A DNA stretch of 64,000 bases from Enoplolaimus lenunculus (GCA_030248215.1 JASANG010000732.1:1-64000), one strand, 5' to 3'; numbered from the stretch's first letter, positions 40,833 through 53,537 are shown. Numbers and translations are program-made. The notes: generated from the letters alone by a model not told the origin.

Positions 40833-42131
40833 ATAAATTTCAACTGAAACTTATATTTAAGGCAAAGTACTCCACACACAAAAATTTGGTATGAAAAGCA
40901 CTGGCCAAGGTATTCAAACCTTTGCATCTTGGCAGCATCACAAAATCGCACAATACGCAACCGGTACAAATCCATTTCGCTCAAATTATGTCTACAGAAA
41001 ACAAAACAGCCAAATAGCAAATAATTTACTTTTTAACACAATCACAATTTACACACTACACAACATAATCACGTTTTGTATAATGCGGAGTTCACGTTAT
41101 AACTAGGGCAGTCAGGAACACGTTTTGTCCCTATTACAATAGTGGGTCACAATTTGTCAGAACATTGTTTCGGTGCCATATTCAGTAGATTTGGATTGTT
41201 TGCTATTCTGCGTATACTATACTTAACATATTGTCTGCCCGTATCGTACTATATCTTTCTAAGTGTAGCTTACCTGATGTAACATAAAGCTACACGCATA
41301 CCACAATCACATGAGAGCAGTGGTTGGTAAGCCAATATTACGTATCATTCAGATCACTACAATTCACGTTGACATCAAATCAACATGGACAAAACATGAA
41401 TACTGCAAAAATGTCCTCACCTTACCATTATAGAAACATTTACAATTCGTTCTCCAACAAACATGCGTAACTTCAATAATAAATAATAGTGAAAATCTGT
41501 TGAGTCCGGTATAATTCAATGTCTCCACTTACTGGAAAACGACACAAAACATAAAAAAATCGTTATTGAACTTTCAAATGCAAGAGAGTGCGGAATTTCG
41601 TGAAATATACGAAGCATTCAATATACCAGCAGCTGTTGCATTTTCCCATACCATACTTTGTGGTTCCAACGACCACTTAAATAAAGGAGGTAGGTCAAAA
41701 ACACAACATGCGCTGGATACATTCTTTTCTACACAGAATGTACCCTGTTGCATCTTCTTGTTAAAGAGTATCGAGCACTATTGCTAATAATAAGAACTTA
41801 AAATTCATTACAAGCAAAGCTAGCGAACTTTAGTCAATATCTAGCGCGATTCGAATGGATACCATAACATACCGAGAATGTCACTATTTCGATGAGCCAG
41901 ACGATATACAATGCATTTGTGAATTATAAATGAGCGAAACTTAATAATTACCAAAAGTAACCACATTTTTAAATTTTCCTTTGGACCAGGAAAAGAATAT
42001 ATCCCGCCGCGCAATGCTATATAATATGCGCAACAAACACAAACTTGGTTGTTTACTACTGGCCGTGATAATCTCAGAAGGCCGATAGTCATTAACAATT
42101 TAGTCCATCGTACCACACTAAAACAACCAAT

Positions 42132-43626
42132 TCATCCCAGTAAACCACCTCCACTCGCAAACTCGGCTCGGATACGCGGTGCTACAAATGCAAGCCAATC
42201 AGACTGATGTGTTGGTAAAAGTCCCATTGACGAGCATTTATACAAGGCCAAACCAACAGCGACTAGATTTCCTAGTACATAAACTGCTTTTTGGCCAAGC
42301 ATCGATGAATGACGTGCGTTTGGATCTTCCATTGCAGCAAACATACTCGACAGTGAAAACAGCGCTTTGAGTGGCCGAAAAAACATCATTCCAACCATCA
42401 TAATTGGGAAAATCGAAATCGAATTGCCAGCCATGTACATAATGAAGAGATTCATTGGAACCTAAATACGTATATATTTGGTTTTTATATAGCACATAAG
42501 TTACGTACGTATCGTAGGCAGTGCAATGTTTTAATCTCAGGCTCGGTCACAGCTTTAGAACTACATATAAAAGATTTTGGATCATGATACGCTGGAATTT
42601 TCTGTATATATTGAAAATTTCTCTCATTCGAAATTTTAAGAAAAATTGGCATACGTATTACTATTCTAAGTTATTTTTCTAAAACTGTCTGATCGTGTAT
42701 TGCCCAAATTTTCAATTTGTGCCACACTCCATAATACACGTCAATTTAATTAAATTAGTTATAAACTTCCGAATCATGCGCAAACAAAAATTAGAAAACT
42801 TTGTTTTCTGACTCTCTGAGTTGCAACCTTATTCGTAAAAATTAGTGTGCAAGTAAACAAGTGCCGTTCTATGTATACATGCATTGCAATGGTAACGGTG
42901 TCGCCAACCAATAAGGGTAACCCGGAGTGGGAACGTTCGAGAGTGTTGCACTCTACAACTATTCCGCTGGTGGTTCCGCTTAACGGTGCAAGGTGGCCCT
43001 CGCGTTTGCACACAAAAACAAACATACTCATATAACATTTTTGAAGTTATGTTTGAATGATCAACTAGAGATATCAGTAGGAGAAGACATATTGATACCA
43101 GCCTGTTTGCCCCAAAAAACTACGGACATTCAAAAGTTGAAAGTAAAAATTTATCTAGAAATTTTCGGTGGCGGTGCAAACATCCTCTGTGGCTCTCAAA
43201 AATGTCACGACTCTCAATCTCAAGACACAGTCACAATCTCCACTTTTCCAATGCTGGTTCCATCATCTATGTACCGCATGCCTTGTTGCTTCGAAAACCA
43301 AATCGGGTAATTGCAGCACTTACTTGCTTAAGTGGACCGAGAGCCATATCCCATGAACGTTTCGCAAGCAACCGATGATCATCTTCAGCCGAACCTGCGT
43401 CCTGATAGTGGGTCGGTGAACCAGGCAAATATCCTGGTGGGTTCAGGCTGGCATCATTAATAATCGATGTTGCTACTGATCGCCCAGAGCCGGTAACTCC
43501 GAGGGCCGAAGACGGACCGTCAGCTAGTGCCCGTCCTCCAACCCCTGCACCACAACCTCCTTTTCCGCCAACAAAATCTACTTTCCATTTTTGTAACAAG
43601 TTCTGCGGTAATCGTGATCCAGTCAT
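42132..43626 (-). CDS. EMC4: ER membrane protein complex subunit 4
   Basis: Subunit of the ER membrane protein complex, which inserts tail-anchored and multi-pass proteins into the ER membrane. Two exons: 43626-43324 (101 codons, donor GTAAGT) and 42461-42132 (TGA), joined in phase 0 at LGPLKQ/VPMNLF, about 210 residues against about 183 in human. Conserved motifs: [15 protein letters not shown], then hydrophobic segments beginning [20 protein letters not shown] and [17 protein letters not shown], and the C-terminal [15 protein letters not shown]. The ATG at 43626 ([18 protein letters not shown]) is preferred over the in-frame ATG at 43722 because the family starts just before a KW(K/A) basic segment. 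The extra length is a Gly/Ser-rich insert near residues 18-45. Its start faces CACNB, about 2.2 kb away. Confidence 0.97.
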
Positions 43627-43887
43627 TAAATAGTTCTTCGCCTTTACCTTGTATGTACAATTATGCACTGGTTTTATGTAAACGGACAAACAAATCAAAA
43701 ATTTAGTCGGTGCGTGCTTCATTGTTTTGACTACACCGGAGACTATTTTGTTTTAAAGAGAGCTACTTAAATCATAACAATAACCGTAACTGTAAGCATG
43801 CGAGGCATGTTTGTTCTAGTGGATATGAAATAAATGCAATTACGGTCGACATATATAAGTAGTCAACGATGAAAGTAGTTGGAGCCT

Positions 43888-44636
43888 GTGATAAGTTGGG
43901 TAGGCTAGGGTACGACAGTCTTTCAGTTTTTAGATCTCAGCAGCTGAAAATGAGGGACACTCCCAATTGGTTTCGAACTCGGTCGACAGACTTTTCAGTC
44001 CAGCGCGCTATCCACTGAGCCACGCCGCCTCACAATCAACTGCTGAGTTTTCTGCCTTATAAGAACCTCAACATTATACACATGTATCTTGGTTCTTCAA
44101 TGTTTTACTGCTGCTGCATATGAAGGCACTAAATATGCAGCAGTGTTTTTACCGATGTACAGCATCAGCATGAGGTTATTATTTGCCTCCATGCATCCGC
44201 ATGTCACATCCCCCGGTTTTTCTACAAGGTCGCCCATGACCGCCAACTTATGTATTTTGGGTTCTACCGCGGCAGTTTGCCATTGCGGTCCCATCGTGGT
44301 CACCATGTGATAAGTTGGGTAGGCTAAGGTACGACAGTTTTTCAGTTTTTAGTTCTCAGCAGCTGAAAATGAGGGACGCTCCCAATTGGTTTCGAACTCG
44401 GTCGACAGATTTTTCCGTCCAGCGCGCTATCCACTGAGCCACGCCGCCTCACAATCAACTGCTGAGTTTTTCTGTTTTTATGCCTTATAAGAACCTGAAC
44501 ATTATACACATGTATCTTGGTTCTTCAATGTTTTACTGCTGCTGCATATGAAGGCACTACATATGCAGCAGTGTTTTTACCGATGTACAGCATCAGCATG
44601 AGGTTATTATTTGCCTCCATGCATCCACATGTCACA
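43888..44636 (-). repeat. Tandem duplication (419-bp period) containing a tRNA-derived SINE
   Basis: The block from GTGATAAGTTGGGTAGGCT (43888) recurs at 44307. The second copy stops at 44636. On the minus strand each copy holds a tRNA-like head: GGCGTGGCTCAGTGGATAGC (A box), GGACTGAAAAGTC (anticodon arm, Phe-like GAA/AAA loop) and CCGAGTTCGAAACC (B box). The acceptor stem cannot pair, so these are SINE heads, not tRNA genes. Between EMC4 and CACNB. Confidence 0.85.
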
Positions 44637-44637
44637 G

Positions 44638-44720
44638 AGCCGGGCTACGTGGCGCAGGGGCACAGTGTTCGCTTAGAAATCTGTAGCCTGAGAGTTAGAT
44701 CCACGCTCTGAAGACCCGCC
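44638..44720 (+). repeat. tRNA-derived SINE head, different family
   Basis: GGGCTACGTGGCGCAGGGGC (A box), TTCGCTTAGAAATCTG (anticodon-like loop) and GAGAGTTAGATCC (B-box-like) directly follow the truncated second tandem unit. No closed acceptor stem. Confidence 0.6.
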
Positions 44721-45449
44721 TATTCGGCTGCTTAGTTAAAATTTCTGAAGTATCGGTTCCTACCTAGGCTGAAAATAATCAACACACTTTTGTGAGTCAA
44801 AAACTAACAAAGTAATTATAAATATTACACGAAATAGTAAGGCAAAATTATTATCCCAAAATTTACAGAATGTTTAAGCAGGCTTTTATGTTTCAATAAC
44901 CTGTAGTTGGTTACAACAAACTAATTCTTATTTTGCATTGATTTGCGTCTGGTTTCTTTTGTCCGACGTTCCTAACCGCGCTATATAATTATAGATATAT
45001 CGAGTCGAGCTTACTTGGACATATAAACTAACTTGTTACCGATTGCAATCCGTAATTTCGCAAGTATTCGGTAGTGTCACGTCAAAAAACGGTCAAGTGA
45101 TAAATTCTTGTTTTACAAGCTTGTTTTATTCAGTGTTGTTTCTTGGACATTTAAGGTTTGCAGAGCCCCCGTTCAAAGTTTTGCCCAAAGTTTATGACCA
45201 CTCCAGAGCGAACAACTGTCCTATTGCACTCAATTAGGCAATTTTGCAAGTTATTATCGCTACGACATGTGGTCATGGCAACAACTTCGTATACCGACGC
45301 TAAATTTTAAGTTATCTACGGTTAACAACATACCTAGTTGTACCTTCACTGGCTGGGTTGCAGAAACATAACTTTACTTAATTGAAGTCGAATTCCAACA
45401 TAAAAATTCACTTAAGATTTGTAGTTCTAACTCTACACAACTTAAGTAA

Positions 45450-45650
45450 AGTGTAGGAATGTGCCAAGTAATCGGCATCGGCACTGCAAAAAAATTGTCG
45501 ATCCTTTGCCGATAATTTTGCACATAACAGTCAGTTGGACTGGGGTTTAAGTCTTCATATATAATAATATAATGTAGTATCCTATCTGTTTATTAAGCAT
45601 GGTGTACTAAAGTTGGAATCGGCGTTCGAGTTAAATCAAAATCAAACTTA
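45450..45650. mobile_element. Family M repeat (ATCGGCATCGGC words)
   Basis: TAGGAATGTGCCAAGTAATC, ATCGGCATCGGCAC and GCATGGTGTACTAAAGTTGG. The last part matches 60.25 kb (GCATGGTGTACGTCTCTACA). Upstream of CACNB. Confidence 0.55.
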
Positions 45651-45808
45651 AGTCACGTCTATGTAACCCAGCCAATATTCGTTAAATACATCATTTAATA
45701 ATTTACCATTCGTAAAATACACGCAAAGCTTTCTGTGGTAATTATAGAGTTTAGGTATAATCTTAGTGTAAGATTAGTACCTATACGATCATTTGACCAT
45801 TGACGTTG

Positions 45809-48800
45809 ATGGACGAAGATTTAGATGTGTTGCATATTGAGGAAGACCGTGAGTCATTGCGGCAGGAAACAGAGAAGCGAGCACTGTTACAACTAGATCG
45901 CGCAAAGGTGAGTATATAATGCGAATTATAATTCCGTCTTTGAATAAGCGAACAATAAATTGGTTTTGAAGTAAGTATTAGGGTCGTATCTTTAGCACTG
46001 ACAGATAGCTGTTGGTTGAAACTATGTACTCAAGTCGCTAGTTATAGAAAGAAGATGCTTATAGATCTTGAACGAAAGGTCGCGAAACTTTATGCATTAA
46101 TTTTAGTACAAACCGGTTGCATTTGCTGTTCTCACAAATGTAGCGTTCGATAATGATTTGGATGATGACTCACCAGTTCACGGTCGCGCCGTCAAATTTC
46201 AAGCAAAAGATTATTTACATATTAAAGAGGTATACGAGTAAATTAACGTCATTTTTAAGCAAAAGTATGCATTTTGTAAATTATTTGCTGTCTGTTTTTA
46301 TTCAGAGTTGAGAGAAATAGCAACTGGGAAACATGTTGATACATATATCAGGGTTCCGACAGGGACTAAATTTTGCCGGAGCAGAAACAGGAACATGAAT
46401 TGAATCTCTTTGCAGAAACCGGAACAGGAACAGGAATCGGAATTTTAAAATAATTTTTGTCACCGAATTACTGTTGGACTTTTTAGAAAACATGGCGAAA
46501 AATTTCTTGTCAATTTTCAGCTATATATTTCATCATAAAATTTTGCGAAAACCCACCACATTTAGTTTATTAACAAAATTGAAGTAATTGCAAAAACACT
46601 CGTTTGGAAATAACAAATTTTTAAAGACAAAGTTTTCAGTATTGAAATGTTTGTGAATTAATTACCACAATACCGAAAAAAATTCGGTTCCTGCATCTTT
46701 GAATGCAGGAACATTAACAGGAACAGGAATTGCATTTTTGGAAGAATTCCGGCCGGAACAGGAATTCCGGTTGAACCCTGGTATACGTATATATATGGCT
46801 TGGGTATTTGTTTGAACGCGAAATTTTTGCTGGTACTGGACAGGCGAATACCAGGTCACTGCCCACCCTGATAGACAAAAATTTGAAATTTCTTTTATTA
46901 CAGAAGTACAATAATGATTGGTGGATTGGACGTATTGTGAAAATGGATGCCGAATTAGGCTTTATTCCTTCACCGGCAAAACTTCAAAAACTAAATCTGG
47001 TCACTGCAACAAAGAAAGAGCAGAAACTCTATGCGTAAGTTAGATTTATATATAGAAAATCTTGTTATCGCTTCGCTGACTTTTTGAGGCTCATAACAGG
47101 GTTCAATTAAGTACCAAGCAATATGGAGCGAGGTATTAAATCCATATTTTAACAAAAATTTAAATTTCGAAGAAAATTCACATCGAAATATTGTGTATAT
47201 GTTCATAAGAGTTTAGTCGTTAATATTTGGCACTGTTTGCATGATTAAGAGAAATCCTTTTGTTAAGTTAACCAGCGACCACCATTGTTAATTTCCGGTG
47301 CGCGAATATGCTTCTGTACATTTTCATACTACAAATTTGCTATGTTGCTTCGGTATATTGCAAAATTTGATCTATACATATTAAGTTCTTGTTTAAGTTC
47401 TACGAACACATGCGCCGAATACTTTAATATATGAGGCATGTGTAGATGAAACACCCGGAACAGGGATTCAATTGTAACCATGGAAACAGTTAAATTGATT
47501 CGATGTAAAATTCGTTTCATTTTTTCTTTAAGAAAAAACTCGTCAGGAAACCTGGATGTGCTGGAAAACATGATGCCTAAAGATGCCACACCACCGCAAA
47601 GTCCAGGTTAGTTTGACGGACATAATATTTTTGCTGATATTCTCACTTGTATTTAGTATCTATCACCAGTTGATGATAAATCTGCTAACTGCAACTACGT
47701 GTTAAACAGGTAAGATTTAAGTAAAAATACGGCTTTGAGAACTAAACATGCAACGTTTAGTCAGCTTTGAGATTCAATGGTGTTCAGCTTTGATATTGGA
47801 TCGGGTGTCTGGACGTTACATAACTTAGGGACTGAAAATCGTCACGCCTGGTAAATGGTAATTTAAAATTGACACTGGTTTATCTATTTTAGGATATTGG
47901 GTTGCTGCATTAAGCTTTTTGTACCAAAAACTCTAAGATACAACATGCAAACTGATAAAACTTTATGCTATCTGCTAGTTAAATTCTTCGAATTCCTTCG
48001 ATTGCCAATGTTTTGTTTCGTACAATTATTGCAGATGGAGGCATGGCTGACGAAACGTCACTTGCTGACGAGCTTACACGTGGTGCTGCAACCAAAGATA
48101 AGAAAAAACCATTTTTCAAAAAGGTTGCTACATTAGTTATTCTTTTTGTATTCTTGTAAGTGGAAAACTTAAGCAGTTTGAATTGCTGTCGAAGTATGGT
48201 ACCTTAACTTTATTTTTTTGTGTCTACTGTACAAGATAGTACCCAGCAAACAGTGTTTGCTCGCAAACCTTGAAATTATCGATGCAGACAAAAATTTACA
48301 GCCGGATTTGGAGGAATGTATAATCGTTTTGTATATGCTGGTTTCGTGCTTGAATAGTCCTGGTATGGGTTTTATTGTTTTAAATGCGAAAATTGTGTTA
48401 CTTTTGTATGGGAGGATTGTTCTTTTTTATAGGCTGAAACGATACCTCCATATGACGTGGTGCCTTCTATGCGGCCGTTTGTTTTTGTTGGTCCTTCGCT
48501 TAAAGGCTATGAAGTCACTGATATGATGCAAAAGGCGGTATTCGATTATTTAAAACACCGGTTTGATGGCAGGTGCGTGAAGGTTTCCTTCGTTTTGTTC
48601 TTATATAAAGTGGTATAAATGCGCTGCTGCAAAAACTAAATTTCATCGGAACAATAATAGGAATACAGAACCAGAACTCGAAGTGAATTCCATCGAAACC
48701 ACTGTTTTCGTTATCTTGTAAAGGTTCCGGTCGAACCCAGATAAACGTACAGACCATTATTACGTTTTAGTATAATTTAGGTCTCGCAATTGGTATGGTC

Positions 48801-50926
48801 ATATTGTCTAGTGTAGTATAGATTTTCTAACTCAATTTCAGGATTATAATCAGCCGTGTGTCTGTGGATATTTCGTTGGCTAAAAAGAATCAGGTTGCAC
48901 CGACTGCTGTCAGTGGAGGAAATACCGCAGCCAAGAATAGAGCTCTGTCTGACCGTGTGGCATCGAGACAAAATGCTAATTTGTGTAAGTTTGTTTTGGG
49001 TAAAAATATAAGCCTTAATGGTCTGTTCCAAATAGTGATAGATAGGCGATACAATTTTGGAGTTAAGTAATTACTTGTGAGCTTAGACCTTTAGTACATT
49101 TTATTCCATTCGATTTACCCGCTTAGTATGCCCAATTTGCGATTCTCGCCATTTTTAGAACTTATTACTAATTCCATAAGTGCTACACGCAGTTGAAAAT
49201 GCAGCTATAAATTTTAGAATTGGTGTATAGATTGAACATTGGACTGCCGACGGGTGATTATTTTGTTTATTTTAGCCGAAGTTCAAGCTGAAATTGATCG
49301 AATTTTTGATTTGGCTCGAGCAATGCAACTTCTCGTACTGGATTGCGATACAATTAATCACCCAAGTCAACTACAAAAGACTACGTTGATGCCGTTTATT
49401 GTCTACATTAAAATTGCATCTCCGAAAGTGTTACAGGTAGGACGCCAGGACAGGTCGAATCTATAAGTCATGATAGTGTTTTCTTGAATGTTTGGTTATG
49501 AATTTTAGACTGCATTTATTATACTTTTCGATCAAATGTAACGATTTGAAAACTTAAAATTATTGCTCGCTCATGTCGAGTTTTTGTAGAACTGAATATC
49601 CAGTTGCTTACTAGTAAATCACGTTTTCTGTATCTTTTAGCGGCTTATTAAATCTCGAGGAAAATCACAAACTCGAAACATGAATGTGCAAATGGTTGCC
49701 GCTGAAAAGTTAGCTCAGTGCGCTGAAGTACAACCGGTAAGGATACGTTAATTATTAACAGAGATGTGGTTTTTTTGCAATCCAGTATTAATTAAAGCGT
49801 ATAAAATAGATCGTCTAATATTGCAAATATGATATGTTTTTCAAAATGTCACGTTTTGTTTAATGTTGACAATACATTTGTAAAAGTATCACTTGGTTTG
49901 ACTGCTACGTAAATATTTTGAAAAAAATGAGCTTCACAATGTGATCAATAATTTTAAGTATTTTTCGTGAATTTTTCATTTTTCATTTTTAGGAATATTT
50001 TGACTTGATTTTGGATGAAAATCAACTCGAAGATGCGTGTGAACATTTGGCGGAGGTAATGGATCGCTATTGGCGTGAAACACATCCACCAATTTCAAGT
50101 CCACCTCGGCCTCGACGTCACGGAGGCAGCGGGATTTCCCCGTATGCGTCTCATTCGCCGGCTGTTAATATGGCTAATGTTAACGTGCCTGGCACTTTCG
50201 CTTACTACGCGACTAGTCATGGAGGCCATCATGGTCAGGTACGGAGACTTGTGATCGCGAAATTGCAGTCGTTCTGGGCCAGACGGTGCCTGTTTCCCGT
50301 TAAATTTTTATATGATTTTGTATGCGGTATACCGTGGTACAATATACGGCGCTTCGCGTACGATTCCGGAAGAAGTCGTATCAGAATAGACATGTTCAAA
50401 AATATAGTGCAGGATTAAACTGGAACCATAAATTGGACCTGACCTTTTGATATACACCGGTCCAACTCTGACTATTTATTAAGAGTAAGGCCGAACGGGC
50501 AGTCTGAAAATGATAATATAAATATTTAGTGTATTGATCAACAGTAAGAACAATATTGCAGAAAAAAATGTAACTTAGCTTGATTCATTAGGCGTATCTT
50601 AATCGTTATAAACGGGTTCGGTACTGTGTCATGTTTCAAATCAGTAAAATATGAATATGAACTGAGAACTGTTACACTACTTTAGTGAAATTTGTAACCA
50701 GTGTGAAATTTCATTGGGATCAGAAGTGAAACGTCTGATTAACTTCAAGCTAATATTGTGTATCTGGTTTTGTTGTCCAGGTTGCGGTCATCTGTTGTGT
50801 GTTTTTAATTTTTGTACCTTATACGATTTCTGGTGTATGGAATTTTAGGGGCATTCTGTTCATCGTGCGCATACAGTTTCTGCAGTCGCACCACACGCAC
50901 ACGGTGGTCACGCAGGCAACAAGTAA
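45809..50926 (+). CDS. CACNB: Voltage-gated calcium channel beta subunit
   Basis: Cytoplasmic beta subunit that binds the alpha-1 interaction domain and controls trafficking and gating of high-voltage calcium channels. Eleven exons: 45809-45907, 46107-46229, 46904-47034, 47533-47606, 48035-48123, 48433-48572, 48842-48984, 49276-49436, 49641-49736, 49993-50238, 50849-50926 (TAA); 459 residues, all phases consistent. SH3 part: PVAFAVLTN to [19 protein letters not shown] (about residues 34-105). HOOK (about 106-172) ends KKPFFKK. Guanylate kinase-like domain (about 177-385): [79 protein letters not shown]. The N-terminus is very short and starts directly at [16 protein letters not shown], with an in-frame stop 15 bases upstream, so longer isoforms would need upstream exons. 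The C-terminus is short and His-rich. Confidence 0.97.
46349..46780. mobile_element. hAT-type MITE in CACNB intron 2 (family F-like)
   Basis: CAGGGTTCCGACAGGGAC at the left and CCGGAATTCCGGTTGAACCCTG-type inverted end at the right, AACAGGAATTGG-like words inside. The target duplication is not clear. Confidence 0.75.
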
Positions 50927-51302
50927 CTTTTTATTTTATTGCTCAACTTTGTATAATTTTGCATAAACCCAAGAACAACTTGAGTGGAGGGTTCTACACG
51001 GCACTGCATTAACTTAGAATTTATTTAAAAAAATCCTGATTATTTCTGAGCAAATACTTAGTTTGCAGTTTTGTTACTTTTCTAATTGGCAAATGATCTT
51101 TGTAGTAGCCGTTAAGAGACCTGCTACAATTATTGTACATCAAAAGTCACGGAATGTGTAAAAAAATTTTTTAGCATAAAACCATGAGGGAAAATGGAAT
51201 GCCGAGTTTGTTTCCTATGCATGACCTATTACTAAATATGACTTAAACACTGCTGTATTTGTAAATAATGATTTGATCGAAACTGAAGTATTTATGTTTC
51301 AG

Positions 51303-51357
51303 TCCACCAGCATTTCATCAACACAACACGGGAGCGTCATATGTTGGTCCAGTGTAA
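51303..51357 (+). CDS. Possible alternative last exon of CACNB
   Basis: Acceptor TTTATGTTTCAG is followed by 55 bases that finish a split codon, encode PPAFHQHNTGASYVGPV and then hit TAA. The previous exon contains a potential donor GTAACT inside its last codons (at 50923), leaving two bases. This exon supplies the one base needed, giving GHAGN-N-PPAFHQ. The His/Gly composition continues that of exon 11. The alternative is that exon 11 is terminal and this is 3' UTR or intergenic DNA. Phase and composition fit but prove nothing. Confidence 0.4.
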
Positions 51358-52472
51358 AGAGAGTATCCTTGCAAAGAATGTAAATTATTTTCATTAATTG
51401 TCTTCGAAACACTTTTTTACAATGGATTTTGATGATTTGTCTTTCCGACAGTGTAGCTTGAGTGAGTGCCTTTTAATTGTATATTTTTATATTTATTTGA
51501 CCATATTGTTTTGTTAAGCTGGTCCTTGGGTTTGTTAGGTGTCAAATGACTGTAGTACCTGTCGTAGACGGTGCAAATGTTGCAATCATTTTGACTACGA
51601 CTAGTAATACGATAAATGTTTCTAGTTGTTGTGAGCATTTCTTTTTGACAGATTCGAGTAAAAAATATGTTTTGACCGTTTTATTTGATAATTTACCACT
51701 TTTAAGTAATGTGTTTTTGAAAAACGTGTTTCGCGTCTGCAAGGACTTAATATTTGTGTGCTTCCAATCTGGGGCGCTGTGAACTAAAAATCATTATGAT
51801 GATGATGTTGTTTTTAATGCCTTTGTTTTCAACCGTGTTGTTGCATAGTCACTTAGCGTAATTGCAATATGTGCGTGCTACTTTCTGTTTTTTATATATT
51901 TTTTATTTTAATCATAAACATCACTTTATTTTTGGTGCATTATTGTTTAATTTGTCCATTGTCTGCATAATATATTTTATATGGTTTTTGTTTTGTAGTC
52001 AGATTTCAGTGGCATATGCAGCAAATTCTTTGTGACAGGTTAGTAGTAGTGTGCTAATTTAGAAATCATCTTTTCCTATAAATTTTGATACATCGATCAA
52101 GTATGGTCATTGTCAGCATGCCCGCAAATCCGAATGACGTTTTGATGGGTAAGAGTTTTAGCGGCGGAAAACTGTGTCTGTAATTCGACTTAGGGCATCG
52201 TTTTTGTTGTATATGCACAAAACAACCACTTAAAAATTAGCGTAGGATTAAAAGTTCCACAAACCAAGGTTTAGTAGCATTAAAGAAAGATTTTGGATGT
52301 GTAAAGCACATTTTAGCAGAATTAAAACCCTACGTGGAATAAAAAGGTACGTGGGGCGGCACACATCTGGCTGTCCCACAGTTGCCGCCCCGGAACTTTG
52401 ATTTCAAGCAACATATCTATTTAGTTTTACTGTACATAATGTAGGTCTTTATATTTTAGGTTTTGTGATATT

Positions 52473-52690
52473 TAGGGTGTAAACGAATAGTAAAAATAAC
52501 GGAGGCGGAAAATGCATTTTGAAGCATAAAAATTTCAACGATTTTGTTGGTTTTCAGCTAACATAATTATTGAGACATGTAAGAATTCAGCAGACTCTCA
52601 AGTTTTACAGAATGGAAAGCCTGAAACTTTTAAAAATTTGAATGAATTTCGTAATTTTTATTTTATATCGAATAATTTGAACAATTTTTG
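52473..52690. mobile_element. Family G MITE fragment
   Basis: TTAGGGTGTAAACGAATAGT, then AAAATAACGGAGGCGGAAAA, the inverse of the family G right end. The far end was not found. Confidence 0.5.
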
Positions 52691-53344
52691 AAGGTTCGGC
52701 TGCTGCAAATTGTTCTCCAAAATGCTATTAAATTTAATTAGCACGTTTGAACGCAGATGCAAGTCACTTGAATTTTTTGCACCTGTGTTTTGACTATCCA
52801 ATCTTAATGCATGTTATCCAGTGCTTCTGAATTAATTAGAAGATTTTACATTTATTCAAGAGGCATGAGCAAATACCAAACGTGTTGATATTTCGCAGTT
52901 TAGGGCGAGGCGGACTGAGATGATGTATGCACGCCATTCATCATCGTTGGCTGAACTGATAGTTTTTAGCTTATACTTGATATTTATTTATTCATATAAA
53001 TCCATGTCAAGATTCAGAATAATAATAATAATAATGTTTCCTTTGAAATACTTGCCGCTGCAAGTAACTTTTGCATGTTGCAGCTGCGATCTCTCGCTGT
53101 AAAAACTTAATATTCGCCAAATAATTGACATTCGGTTCCGGTATCCGATATGAATTTAGCGGATATTGGCTATTTGGGGTTGTGCTCTCGAATATCATTA
53201 AAACTGATTTTCAAAAGGCGCAACTACAGACAAGAATTGTAAAATGTGTCCAAAATATGATCTTCCGAATCTTCCTAAGTACTTGTAGCGTTTAAATTTC
53301 TCATTTCAAGTTTGGTAAAATAAAACGACTGCAGTGTGTTAATA

Positions 53345-53537
53345 CACTGCAAAAAGTTGTGCGTCAAATTGACTTTCTCCGAAATACGCTTTTTGGGACT
53401 ACCTACTCAAATTCAGTCAAAATTCGACTCCGCCAGGGTCAAATTTGATACACTGAATCACACGCTTCAATCTGGCAGAGACAAATTTGACTCAGTTTGT
53501 GTAGTCCTGAAAAGCCTATTCATTTTTTGCAGTGTTG
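53345..53537. mobile_element. Palindromic MITE (family B), diverged
   Basis: CACTGCAAAAAGTTGTGCGT to CATTTTTTGCAGTG with a degraded right arm; arms CCGAAATACG and AAAAGCCTATT still recognisable. Confidence 0.72.

Larger units (their letters stand above)
38830..42131. other. Interval between WDR1 exon 2 and EMC4
   Basis: Must hold the first WDR1 exon, promoter and the EMC4 3' UTR. Visible features are the piggyBac-type MITE, the hAT-like relic and the tRNA-like pseudogene. I found no convincing ATG exon ending one base into a codon before GT. Confidence 0.5.
43627..45808. other. Divergent EMC4-CACNB intergenic region
   Basis: Shared upstream region of two divergent genes, 2.2 kb. About half is the SINE-bearing tandem repeat and the family M repeat, leaving roughly 260 bases before EMC4 and 150 bases before CACNB as candidate unique promoter DNA. 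No core promoter motif could be assigned. Confidence 0.55.

Noticed and set aside
43888-44460. Functional tRNA genes on the minus strand
   Set aside because: A and B boxes are present but the acceptor stems do not pair and the sequences sit in tandem copies of a longer repeat, so they are SINE heads.
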